Assembly: GCA_947495685.1 (NCBI GenBank)
Contig: CANLZY010000014.1
Location: 62,001-126,000, forward strand
Origin: an uncultured Tropicimonas sp.
GTDB taxonomy: Bacteria; Pseudomonadota; Alphaproteobacteria; Rhodobacterales; Rhodobacteraceae
Direction of reading: 5' to 3'
Length of the DNA stretch: 64,000 bases
Each line of letters begins with the position of its first letter. Position 1 is the stretch's first letter. Shown piece by piece: positions 49,962 through 58,869 of this stretch. The notes below the pieces were generated by a model. That model worked only from the letters and a program-made list of their open reading frames with translations. It made no database searches and had not been told where the DNA came from. A program made the translations under genes and the position numbers.

Positions 49962-50833
49962 CAGGCGGCTTCCTGCTGTTTGACTTCCTTCAAGGCCTCT
50001 TCGAGGTCCGAAAAGCTCGGCCGAATGTGGCTGGGAGTGTTCTGACGCCCGACCTCGATACAGATGTTCGTTGCGTGGCTGTGCAAGTTCGCGACCAGCA
50101 CTTCGCGAATGAGCAGGTAGAAATGGCCATCTTCGTCCGTCACGTCCTTGACCTTGGTGGCGAAAGGCCCAACCAGACCATAGGCAAGGAACACGCCAAG
50201 GAAGGTGCCAACCAAGGCGCCGCCGATAAGTTTGCCCAGGATTTCGGGCGGTTGATCGATCGACCCCATTGTCTTGATGACGCCAAGAACAGCGGCGACG
50301 ATTCCCAAGGCCGGAAGACCATCCGCCATTGTCTGCAACGCATGGCTGGAGTGCAACGCATGTGCCTGATTCGCGTCCATGCGCTTCTCCAGAACCTCCT
50401 CAACCTGATGGGGATCATCATAATTCATGGAAGCGGAGCGGAGCGTGTCGCAGATCAGGTTGATCGCTTCGGCATCGCCTAGAATCTTCGGATACTTCGA
50501 AAATATCGGAGATTCGGAGGGCGCCTCTATGTGTTCCTCCAATCCGACCGGATTCTGGCGGGCAAGTCGAATGAGGGCGAACAACAAGCACAACAGGTCC
50601 CGATAGTCCTCGGGCTTCCATTTTGGGCCCTTGAAGACCTTTCCAACATCCTTGAGCGTATGTTTTATCGCCGACATGTCGTTGGAGATCACGAAAGCAC
50701 CAATTGCGGCTCCACCGATCATCGTGAATTCGTATGGAAGCGATTTCAGGATGATGCCCATCTTGCCACCCGCGGCGAGGTATCCGCCAAAAACCATCAC
50801 GAAAATGATGATGATTCCGATGATTCCGACCAT
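49961..50833 (-). CDS. motA: flagellar motor stator protein MotA
   Basis: MVGIIGIIIIFVMVFGGYLAAGGKMGIILKSLPYEFTMIGGAAIGAFVISN...DGLPALGIVAAVLGVIKTMGSIDQPPEILGKLIGGALVGTFLGVFLAYGLVGPFA. Confidence 0.97.
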   Translation of the reverse strand: MVGIIGIIIIFVMVFGGYLAAGGKMGIILKSLPYEFTMIGGAAIGAFVISNDMSAIKHTLKDVGKVFKGPKWKPEDYRDLLCLLFALIRLARQNPVGLEEHIEAPSESPIFSKYPKILGDAEAINLICDTLRSASMNYDDPHQVEEVLEKRMDANQAHALHSSHALQTMADGLPALGIVAAVLGVIKTMGSIDQPPEILGKLIGGALVGTFLGVFLAYGLVGPFATKVKDVTDEDGHFYLLIREVLVANLHSHATNICIEVGRQNTPSHIRPSFSDLEEALKEVKQQEAA

Positions 50834-50909
50834 CTGAAGTCTCCAAACCCGTTAGTAATGCCATGCGATCATGCGGCCAATCCGTTAAGAACCGCTGAGC
50901 CGCGCCGTG

Positions 50910-51515
50910 CTACTCGATAGGAACGCCGGTGTTTCGCCCGGCAAGAACGACGCTGACCGTGTAGGCCTTTGTCGGGGTCAGGCCCGCCATGATCGCCGCC
51001 GCTGTGTCAGGGCGCATTCTCGCAAGGAAGCCCGCAGAAAAGCTCGGATCCATTTCCTCGAACAAGGCTGCGGCATCCTTGGGCTTCATGTTCTGGTAGA
51101 CTTCTATCAACTTGCCGATATCCGATTCGGCGGCTCCATCGGCCAAGGCAATCGTCGCCTTCAACGACTCCTCAGCCTCTATCAGCGCGGCCATGTTCGT
51201 CCTGATCTCGGACTCCGCGAGTTCCAGCGCGACGGACCGAGCTTGAATCTTCTGGTCACGACGATCCAATTCCACGGCACGGTCCCGCAGGGATTTCAAT
51301 GCCGCCCTGATCTCTGGTTCAGGATCGCAACTGTCGGCAAAGTCTGCTTGGCCCTCGGTGACCTTGCTCTCCGGAAGACCGAAACTCTCCATTTCCTTGG
51401 CGATCGCCACGCCCGTCCCGTCCAGCAGGCGGATGGCACCCGACGCAAGGAAAAGCAGCCCGATCATGAAGAGCGCGCCGCGTCCGGCCCGCTTCCTTCT
51501 GCTCTTGCTGCTCAT
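50910..51515 (-). CDS. MotE-like flagellar protein
   Basis: TM then coiled coil, LIEVYQNMKPKDAAALFEEMDPSFSAGFLARMRPDTAAAIMAGL (MgtE-N-like). Confidence 0.8.
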   Translation of the reverse strand: MSSKSRRKRAGRGALFMIGLLFLASGAIRLLDGTGVAIAKEMESFGLPESKVTEGQADFADSCDPEPEIRAALKSLRDRAVELDRRDQKIQARSVALELAESEIRTNMAALIEAEESLKATIALADGAAESDIGKLIEVYQNMKPKDAAALFEEMDPSFSAGFLARMRPDTAAAIMAGLTPTKAYTVSVVLAGRNTGVPIE

Positions 51516-51889
51516 TGCCGTTGCTCCGAACCCGGATGTGTGCGGGCGCGCCGACTGCGTTTGACGCTGCGCCCCGAACCATTCGGGTCTGTATCCGGAT
51601 CTGCGTCGGAAATGTCGTGCATGGAGGCAAGAATGAGTTCGATTCTCGACGCAGCCGCCTCCGCCCGCGTGGTGAGTTGTTCCAGGGATTCGGCGGACCC
51701 GCGAGACGTTCTCTGGGCCTCCTCCAGGGCCTTGGTCATTTCGTCCACCTGGACGGACAGGACCGCAACCGCTCCCCCCATTCCATTTTCCAGGTTGGTA
51801 AAACGACTCAGTCGGCGTGACAGGATGAAACAGTAGAATGCCGCCGCAATGGCGCCGGCGATAAGCAGAATGTCGGCGATCAAGGACAT
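51512..51889 (-). CDS. uncharacterised TM/coiled-coil protein in flagellar operon
   Basis: 125 aa, N-terminal TM (ADILLIAGAIAAAFYCFIL) then coiled coil; 4-bp overlap with motE-like gene. Confidence 0.75.
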   Translation of the reverse strand: MSLIADILLIAGAIAAAFYCFILSRRLSRFTNLENGMGGAVAVLSVQVDEMTKALEEAQRTSRGSAESLEQLTTRAEAAASRIELILASMHDISDADPDTDPNGSGRSVKRSRRARTHPGSEQRQ

Positions 51890-51898
51890 CGCAGGCTC

Positions 51899-52375
51899 CT
51901 AATTCAGGACAAATTCGGTGACGAGCAGGTCGCGAACCCGGTCTTCCCCCACAACCAGCTGAATCCGGCGGAGCATTTGAGCTCTGATCCGGATCAGGGA
52001 TGTCGGTTCTTCCAGGTCGGCAACATCGATGGCGCGGAGATAGCCGTTCAGGACGTCCTGAACCCGTGGCACAACGGCCTCAACGTTGGATTTCTCGGCA
52101 GGGTAGACATCCAGCTCGGCGCGAAACCTCAGATGCCGGGCCTTGCCGTCCGGCGATAGCGACACGAGGATCGGCTCGATCGGAACAAAGGCAACCTCGG
52201 GCGCCTCTCCAGCGTGCGCTTGGGGTGCGGGCGAACCCGATCCATCAAGCAGCCCGGAATAGGCGACAAAAAAACCAGCCCCAGCCGTAAGAACGGCCAA
52301 AGCCAACCCAAACAGAAGCGGCTTTTTCCCTGATTTTTTCGCTGTTGCTTCGACGTCGCCGTTTTCGTCGGACAT
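51899..52375 (-). CDS. fliL: flagellar basal body-associated protein FliL
   Basis: TM plus VPIEPILVSLSPDGKARHLRFRAELDVYPAEKSNVEAVVPRVQDVLNGYLRAIDVADLEEPTSLIRIRAQMLRRIQLVVGEDRVRDLLVTEFVLN. Confidence 0.93.
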   Translation of the reverse strand: MSDENGDVEATAKKSGKKPLLFGLALAVLTAGAGFFVAYSGLLDGSGSPAPQAHAGEAPEVAFVPIEPILVSLSPDGKARHLRFRAELDVYPAEKSNVEAVVPRVQDVLNGYLRAIDVADLEEPTSLIRIRAQMLRRIQLVVGEDRVRDLLVTEFVLN

Positions 52376-52421
52376 CGGAAACTCCTTTTCGTCTGTGCCG
52401 CCATGATTACTCCGTCGAGGG

Positions 52422-52436
52422 CTAACCGATTGTTAA
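52422..52436 (+). promoter_or_regulatory. CtrA-like site
   Basis: CTAA-N7-TTAA (consensus TTAA-N7-TTAA, one mismatch) between fliL and fliF. Confidence 0.45.
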
Positions 52437-52495
52437 GCGAGATCGCACAAACATGCGCTCAGGTCAGAAAGGCCGGAAGTAACGGAGGTTGTCGC

Positions 52496-54112
52496 GTGCA
52501 GAATGTTCTCGGTGCCTGGGCTGCGCTGGATACGCGTCGCCGGGTCGTAGTTGTCGCTGCAAGCGTGCTGATGTTCATCTCGGTCCTAGTGTTGTCCCAG
52601 ATGGTCTCAAACACGCGGATGGAGCTGTTGTATGCCGGGCTCGAGGGACGATCAGCGGGTGAAGTTGTCTCCGCACTCGAGCAAAGTGGTGTCGTTCACG
52701 AGGTTCGCGGCAATTCCATTTACGTCGAAGAAGGGTCCCGGGATGAACTGAGAATGGTGCTGGCGGGTCAGGGTCTACCCTCCAACGGCAACGCCGGCTA
52801 CGAGTTGCTCGACAATCTGTCCGGGTTCGGGACGACCTCACAAATGTTCGACGCGGCCTATTGGCGGGCAAAGGAAGGGGAGTTGTCGCGGACCATCATC
52901 GCGAGCCCTCAGATCCGCGCCGCCAGGGTCCACATTTCAAAGTCGCCCTCGAAGGGGTTTCGTCAGGACCGGGCAGCCACCGCGTCGGTATTTGTCACAT
53001 CCTTGGGCGGTAGCCTGTCCGAGGCACAGGCCAGGGCATTGCGTTATCTTGTGGCGTCTGCCGTGACCGGTTTGAAACCGGATGATGTCTCGGTGATCGA
53101 TGGCGACAGTGGTGTTGTCCTGGGCTCCGGCGACGGGACCGCCATCTCCGCGAACAAGCGCGAGGAGGTTCTAAAGCACAATGTCGAACGCCTGCTTGAG
53201 GCACGCGTGGGCCCCGGAAACGCTATCGTCGAACTCAGCATGACAACGGTGACCGACCGGGAATCGATCGTCGAGAGGCATTTCGACCCCGAAGGGCGCG
53301 TGGCGATCAGTTCCGAAACCGAAGAACGGACGTCCTCTACCAATGGATCGTCCAGCGGCGCGGTGACGGTTGCCAGCAACCTTCCCGATGGCGACGGAGG
53401 GGCAGATGGCAGTTCAAGCTCGGGACAGGACAACGAGACTCGGGAGCGCACAAACTTCGAGGTTTCCCAGACACAACGTGAAATTATTCGTGTACCGGGC
53501 GCAATCAAGCGCCTGACTGTCGCTGTTCTGGTGAATGCCACACCAACAATCGACGCCAACGGCGCGCCTGCCATGATTCCACGTCCCGAAGCGGAACTGG
53601 AAGACCTGCGGTCTCTGATTTCCGCCGCCGTCGGATATGACGAAGCCCGTGGAGATCAGATCACCATTCGGTCCCTGGAATTCCAACCTTTGCCCGAGGC
53701 GGGGGCGTTTCCAGAGCCGGGACTTCTTGACGGCCTCGACATCGTGACCATGGCCCAGATCGCAGTACTTTCGATTGTTGCACTGATCCTGGGACTGTTC
53801 GTTGTGCGCCCCATCATGACAAATCGCGTGACACCGCAGGTTCTGGAACTGTCCCCGCCGCACGACGGATTGCCACCGGCGACCCTCGAAAGTGTGGCGA
53901 CGCCGTCCTCGCCCGGTGGGCTGGGAGAGCTGTCAGCCCCGATGCAAGTCGTCAGCGACCTTGGTATGGGCGACGCCGAAGCCGGCCTGCCTGACCTCGG
54001 TCAGTTCACACAAGACCCGGTCGAACGGCTACGCCAACTCATCAAGGAACGTCAGACCGACACCGTCGAGGTTCTTCGGACCTGGATGGAAGAGGACAAG
54101 GAGAAAGTCTGA
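52496..54112 (+). CDS. fliF: flagellar MS-ring protein FliF
   Basis: LLYAGLEGRSAGEVVSALEQSGVVHEVRGNSIYVEEGSRDELRMVLAGQGLPSNGNAGYELLD...ARVHISKSP; GTG 52496 preceded by GGAGG. Confidence 0.96.
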   Translation: MQNVLGAWAALDTRRRVVVVAASVLMFISVLVLSQMVSNTRMELLYAGLEGRSAGEVVSALEQSGVVHEVRGNSIYVEEGSRDELRMVLAGQGLPSNGNAGYELLDNLSGFGTTSQMFDAAYWRAKEGELSRTIIASPQIRAARVHISKSPSKGFRQDRAATASVFVTSLGGSLSEAQARALRYLVASAVTGLKPDDVSVIDGDSGVVLGSGDGTAISANKREEVLKHNVERLLEARVGPGNAIVELSMTTVTDRESIVERHFDPEGRVAISSETEERTSSTNGSSSGAVTVASNLPDGDGGADGSSSSGQDNETRERTNFEVSQTQREIIRVPGAIKRLTVAVLVNATPTIDANGAPAMIPRPEAELEDLRSLISAAVGYDEARGDQITIRSLEFQPLPEAGAFPEPGLLDGLDIVTMAQIAVLSIVALILGLFVVRPIMTNRVTPQVLELSPPHDGLPPATLESVATPSSPGGLGELSAPMQVVSDLGMGDAEAGLPDLGQFTQDPVERLRQLIKERQTDTVEVLRTWMEEDKEKV

Positions 54113-54714
54113 TGGGCCGACCATTGAAACTGGAAGTCTTTGATCAGCCTGGGTCCGGCGACCACGCACCCATTGTTTCAACGAACTCCGCGATCGAGGA
54201 AGGACGGTTGCAGTCGTTTGAAAAAGGATACGCAGCCGGCTGGGACGACTCGACCAAGGCTCACGAAGAAGAACAAGGGCGCATTTCGGCAGAACTGGCC
54301 AACAACCTTCAATCGATGTCGTTCACCTATCACGAGGCGCGAGGGGCTGTTCTGGGAGAGCTGGAGGGCATTTTGCGCGGGATGGTGGCCCAAGTTCTAC
54401 CGCGAACGCTAGTCGGGTCTTTGGGCGAGACAATCATCCAGATGATCTCGGAGCTGGGCGATGACGCCTCCAGGATCGGTGTCGACGTCGTTGTTTCGCC
54501 GGAGAATGTCGATCTGGTCACCTCGCTTGTCGAAGGCAGGGTCGCACCGCCGCTGAGAATCGTCGCAGAAGACACGCTGGGAGCAGGGCAAGCGTTCCTC
54601 CGCTTCGGGGGGAGCGAGCACAAGATCGATCTTGAAGCCGTGCTCCAAGAGCTTTCCGACGCCGTCACTGAATTCTTCGAACATTCCGGACATCAGGAGG
54701 CACAACATGCCTGA
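54112..54714 (+). CDS. FliH-like flagellar protein
   Basis: 200 aa, position between fliF and fliN, EKGYAAGWDDSTKAHEEEQ...; overlaps fliF stop. Confidence 0.7.
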   Translation: MGRPLKLEVFDQPGSGDHAPIVSTNSAIEEGRLQSFEKGYAAGWDDSTKAHEEEQGRISAELANNLQSMSFTYHEARGAVLGELEGILRGMVAQVLPRTLVGSLGETIIQMISELGDDASRIGVDVVVSPENVDLVTSLVEGRVAPPLRIVAEDTLGAGQAFLRFGGSEHKIDLEAVLQELSDAVTEFFEHSGHQEAQHA

Positions 54715-54988
54715 CACCAGCCGAGAGGCAGAGCACCCGTTTTCGCAGGTTCCTGTCGAAGTCATCGTTACTGTCGGGCGCGCAAAGCCAAAGATCGCCG
54801 ACCTGCTTCAACTGCAAAAGAATGCTGTTCTGGTTCTGGATCACCGGGTGGACGATCCGGTCGAACTCTACGTTGGCGAAAAGCTGATCGCGCGCGGCGA
54901 ATTGGTGGAGCAGGACGGGCCGAACGAAGGTCAACTGGCCGTTCGGCTTACAGAAATTGCAGGCCTGAACGAAAGCATCATTCCATGA
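54707..54988 (+). CDS. fliN: flagellar motor switch protein FliN
   Basis: VPVEVIVTVGRAKPKIADLLQLQKNAVLVLDHRVDDPVELYVGEKLIARGELVEQDGPNEGQLAVRLTEI. Confidence 0.95.
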   Translation: MPDTSREAEHPFSQVPVEVIVTVGRAKPKIADLLQLQKNAVLVLDHRVDDPVELYVGEKLIARGELVEQDGPNEGQLAVRLTEIAGLNESIIP

Positions 54989-55737
54989 GACCGAACCGGT
55001 CCAGGACGGCTCTGAGCGTGTCAATGGTTGCGCTTTGCCTGTTTTGCCTGCCCGGTGTCGCGGGCGCACAGGAGTTTTCGCTGTCGCTTGGTGAAGACGG
55101 GTCACTCGCCGGGTTGAGTGTCCAGCTTTTCCTGTTGGTAGGCCTGATAAGTTTTGCTCCAGGCCTGATCATCATGGCAACCTGCTTTCCTTTCATCGTG
55201 ACGGTCCTGTCGATTCTGCGCCAGGCAATCGGGCTGCAGCAATCGCCACCGAACATGTTGATCGTGTCGCTGGCCCTCGTGTTGACCTACTACGTGATGG
55301 ATCCGGTCTTCACGCAGGCATGGACCGACGGCCTTCAGCCGATGATGCAGGACCAGATCGACGCCGAGACAGCGATCAGCGAGGTGATGGAACCCTTTCG
55401 CGTCTTCATGATCAATCGCGCCGACCCGGAAACGTTCACCCGCATGGCCGAGCTTCGTGCGGACACGCTGCCAGCCGGTGTCAGCCCGGGGGAAGCGCCG
55501 CTGTCAGTGCTGATCCCGTCGTTCCTTCTGAGTGAGATCTCCAACGCCTTTCAGATCGGGTTTCTGATCTTCCTTCCGTTCCTGATCATCGATCTTGTCG
55601 TGGCCGCCATCCTGATGTCGATGGGGATGATGATGGTCCCTCCTGCGCTGGTATCGCTCCCCTTCAAGCTGGCATTCTTCGCCGTCGCAGATGGGTGGAC
55701 ACTCATTTCAGAGGCTCTCGTGCGGGGATACATGTAG
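54985..55737 (+). CDS. fliP: flagellar export protein FliP
   Basis: MATCFPFIVTVLSILRQAIGLQQSPPNMLIVSLALVLTYYVM...LIPSFLLSEISNAFQIGFLIFLPFLIIDLVVAAILMSMGMMMVPPALVSLPFKLAFF. Confidence 0.97.
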   Translation: MRPNRSRTALSVSMVALCLFCLPGVAGAQEFSLSLGEDGSLAGLSVQLFLLVGLISFAPGLIIMATCFPFIVTVLSILRQAIGLQQSPPNMLIVSLALVLTYYVMDPVFTQAWTDGLQPMMQDQIDAETAISEVMEPFRVFMINRADPETFTRMAELRADTLPAGVSPGEAPLSVLIPSFLLSEISNAFQIGFLIFLPFLIIDLVVAAILMSMGMMMVPPALVSLPFKLAFFAVADGWTLISEALVRGYM

Positions 55738-55845
55738 GTCGGGCGCAGTCAATTTCGCTTGGAGCATTCCGGCGTCCACTCTCTGCGTGGGCGCCGATTC
55801 AACCGATAAACAGAGGTTCCCTGGGGGCACGAGGGTCAATTCAAT

Positions 55846-56685
55846 CTAAACTGCCCGGATGTCGTAGAACCGTGCGGCGGTATCCCCGAGGATTGCCTGC
55901 TGATCGACGTCATCGCAGCCGCAGATCAACTCCCGAACGCAGTCAAACCATTGAATGTACGAACCGACGTGCTCCAGTACAGGCCAGTCGCTTCCCCACA
56001 TCAGACGTTGGGCGCCAAAGGTGTGCAACAGGTGATCGGCTACAGGTTGCAGACCCTCACGGGTCCATCCCTGCCCCTGTTCGAAGGCGATCCCGGACAG
56101 TTTGCAATGAACGTTCGGGTGGCAGGCAAGACGCGACATTCCCTGCTTCCAGTGATCGTCGGGCCGGGCGTGAGCGGCGATCAGCGGCTTTGCAGCATGA
56201 TCGACCACGATCGCGAGGTCAGGCAGTCGGTCGATCAGCCGGGCCATCGTGTCGAGGTGGCGCGGCACGATCAGCGCGTCAAAGCGCAATCCAAGGCCGG
56301 GGAGGCGCGAAAGCGCGTCAAGAACGGTGGATCGCAGGATCCAGTCGGTCTCTTCGATGCCCTGCAGGACCGGGCGAACCCCCTTGACCAAGGGCATCTG
56401 GGCCAAACGCTCCAGCTGGGCAACGGCATCCGGTGAAGCCAGATCCACCCACGCGACGATCGCGCCGACCCATTCAGCCTGATCCGCCATTGTCTGCATG
56501 AAATCGTTCTCGGCGAGCCGCTCCGACGCCTGAACGAGCACCGTTCGGTCAACACCGGTGGCGGCGAGATAGTGCCCGAGATGATCCGGAAGAAAGCTTC
56601 GACGCAGACCGGCGATAGAGGCGTCGATCCAATCGTGCACCAGCGGATCGTAGTTCCAGAAATGCTGGTGGGCATCGACGATCAT
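55846..56685 (-). CDS. COG3618-type amidohydrolase, probable sugar lactonase
   Basis: MIVDAHQHFWNYDPLVHDWIDASIAGLRRSFLPDHL...RPVLQGIEETDWIL...CKLSGIAFEQG...RLMWGSDWPVLE: L-fuconolactonase/L-rhamnonolactonase family pattern. Confidence 0.88.
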   Translation of the reverse strand: MIVDAHQHFWNYDPLVHDWIDASIAGLRRSFLPDHLGHYLAATGVDRTVLVQASERLAENDFMQTMADQAEWVGAIVAWVDLASPDAVAQLERLAQMPLVKGVRPVLQGIEETDWILRSTVLDALSRLPGLGLRFDALIVPRHLDTMARLIDRLPDLAIVVDHAAKPLIAAHARPDDHWKQGMSRLACHPNVHCKLSGIAFEQGQGWTREGLQPVADHLLHTFGAQRLMWGSDWPVLEHVGSYIQWFDCVRELICGCDDVDQQAILGDTAARFYDIRAV

Positions 56686-57584
56686 GTCTTGCCGTCCCAT
56701 CGAACCGACTGCATCAACGTTCGTCTGGCAGAACACAGGTGAGTGTGAAATGCAGCACTGGCCGCCGTCATGTCCCCACTTTCTACGGCGCCGATCACCG
56801 CGAGGTGCTCTCTGGTGGCCGTCAGGTTTCTTTCCTGTTCGTCGGACTTGTTCCACCGATAATGGTAGTGGAAGATCATCGACACGATCTGAAAGAAGTC
56901 ATCGACAAAGCGGTTGTCCAGCAGGTCGATCACGATGCGGTGGAACCGCTCGTCCAGCCGTGGAAAGCTCATGAACTCCGTCTCGATTGCATCCCCGAGG
57001 CGCTGAAAATCGGGTTTCATGGCAATCAACGCCTGATGGCTTTCGCTCTCCGGGCCTTCGTTGCAGAACCGAGCAAAGGCACGCGTCTCGAACATCTCGC
57101 GTACGTCGAACAATTCTACCGCGAATTCCTGGGTGAACCCGCGCAGAATCCAATGTCGGTTCGGCTCCTTTTCGATCAAGCCGAACCTCGAGAACCGGAT
57201 CAGAAACTCGCGCACCGCCGAGGGGCTGGCGCCGAATTCGCGTGCAAGTTCGCTCTCTCTCAGGATCGTTCCCGGGGCAAGGTCTCCGCCCAGCACGTAT
57301 TCCATGAATGCCGCCTCGACCTTTTCGGCCGTGGTCTGCGTTTCGTCGGCGGAATAGAAGTCGGTCGCCACCGGCAACCGCAGGATCGTCTTGCGCCGCC
57401 CCTCCCAGTCGATCAGGCCGGTGTCCTTGAGGTGTTCCAGAACCGCCCGAACTGTCGTGCGAGATATCCCCCAACGTTCGGCAAACGCTGTCTCCGGCGG
57501 CAGGCTGCCATCCAAGCCGATTTCCCCGATGAAATCGAGGCACCGGTTGTACGTTTCCTTGTAGACGGCGTTGCTGCGGGACAC
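56682..57584 (-). CDS. GntR family regulator (FCD-like effector domain)
   Basis: LPPETAFAERWGISRTTVRAVLEHLKDTGLIDWEGRRKTI wHTH; C-terminal helical ligand-binding domain. Confidence 0.9.
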   Translation of the reverse strand: MSRSNAVYKETYNRCLDFIGEIGLDGSLPPETAFAERWGISRTTVRAVLEHLKDTGLIDWEGRRKTILRLPVATDFYSADETQTTAEKVEAAFMEYVLGGDLAPGTILRESELAREFGASPSAVREFLIRFSRFGLIEKEPNRHWILRGFTQEFAVELFDVREMFETRAFARFCNEGPESESHQALIAMKPDFQRLGDAIETEFMSFPRLDERFHRIVIDLLDNRFVDDFFQIVSMIFHYHYRWNKSDEQERNLTATREHLAVIGAVESGDMTAASAAFHTHLCSARRTLMQSVRWDGKT

Positions 57585-57684
57585 TGGGTTCTCGTCGGGC
57601 TGTTGTCTGATCGCGGCTATATATCACATATGTCGGTGGATGCATTCCGGAAGGACGAGTGGACTGTCGCCCCCTCCGGGAGTG

Positions 57685-58710
57685 TCAGGCCTCCGGCAGT
57701 TCGACCAGAACCTTCAGCGTCTCGTTGCGATTGGCTTCCCAATAGGCAAAGGAGGCATCGGCCTCTTCCCAGCTGAACACCCGCGAGATCAGCTTGTCAC
57801 ACAATTCTGGATTGGCGGCCACGAACTCGATCACGGCCTCGAAATCCTTGCGCGTGGCGTTGCGCGAGCCGAACATGTCCAATTCCTTGAGATTGAACAG
57901 CGACGTGTTGTACGACACCTCCTGTTTCGCATAGCCGACGTAGACCACGCGACCGGCGAAACAGGCCATGTCCACGGCGGCTCGAAACGTGTCGGGCAGG
58001 CCCACGGCCTCGACGGTAACGTCGGCGCCATCGCCGCCGGTCAGGTCGCGCACGGCCTGCAACTGGTCAACCTGCGTCGGGTTGATGACCGCCTCGACGC
58101 CAAAATCCAGCAATGACTGGCGCTTGGCCTCGGAAACCTCGACCGCAATGACACGGGCACCCCGCTGGCGGGCCCCCAGCATCGCACCGACCCCGATCAT
58201 TCCGCCGCCAAGGACCACGACCGTGTCGCCTTCGGCCACCGACCCGCGGGCCACGGCATGGAAGCCGACCGACAGCGGTTCAATCAGTGCCAGGTGCTTT
58301 TCCGGCAGCGCGTCATTCAGGATCAGTTTCTGCCACGGAACGGCGACAAAATCGGACATCCCGCCGTCCCGTTGAACGCCCAGCGTGGCGTTGAACTGAC
58401 AGGCATTGACCCGACCCTTGCGGCAGGAACTGCAGGTGCCGCAATTTGTATAAGGCACCACGATCGCGTTGTGTCCCAGGGCAAAGTCGGTCGGAACACC
58501 CGAACCCATCTCGACAATCCGGCCGCCGATCTCGTGCCCGGGAATGCGCGGCAGCTTGGCCAGCGGGTTCAAGCCGCGGAAGGTGTTGAGGTCGCTGCCG
58601 CACAAACCGACGTAGCGCACCTTGAGCAGGACCTCGCCGGGTCCGGGGCGCGGGGTCTCGATGTCTCGCATTTCGGCCTTGCCGATTTCGCTGATGAGCA
58701 GTGCCTGCAT
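57685..58710 (-). CDS. zinc-dependent alcohol dehydrogenase, LgoD/L-idonate-dehydrogenase-like
   Basis: GLCGSDLNTFRGLNPLAKLPRIPGHEIGGRIVEMG...NCGTCSSCRKGRVNAC...VVLGGGMIGVGAM...MFGSRNATRKDFEAVI: MDR family; resembles E. coli L-galactonate 5-dehydrogenase pattern. Confidence 0.88.
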   Translation of the reverse strand: MQALLISEIGKAEMRDIETPRPGPGEVLLKVRYVGLCGSDLNTFRGLNPLAKLPRIPGHEIGGRIVEMGSGVPTDFALGHNAIVVPYTNCGTCSSCRKGRVNACQFNATLGVQRDGGMSDFVAVPWQKLILNDALPEKHLALIEPLSVGFHAVARGSVAEGDTVVVLGGGMIGVGAMLGARQRGARVIAVEVSEAKRQSLLDFGVEAVINPTQVDQLQAVRDLTGGDGADVTVEAVGLPDTFRAAVDMACFAGRVVYVGYAKQEVSYNTSLFNLKELDMFGSRNATRKDFEAVIEFVAANPELCDKLISRVFSWEEADASFAYWEANRNETLKVLVELPEA

Positions 58711-58806
58711 GGCGCGTCCTTTCGGGGGTCTCGTCCGTGGCGAGCCGGGTCTGCCGCCCGCCGGAGGTTTTTCACACATAAGGATCGCTTTTTGTTGTCG
58801 TCAATG

Positions 58807-58821
58807 TTTATTTTGAATAAA
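58807..58821. promoter_or_regulatory. candidate operator between divergent dehydrogenase genes
   Basis: TTTATT-N3-AATAAA perfect inverted repeat in the 159-bp divergent intergenic region. Confidence 0.4.
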
Positions 58822-58869
58822 GAGCAGAAAGCCGCAGCAATACCGTGTCATCGGAGAGGAGCCACGCCA

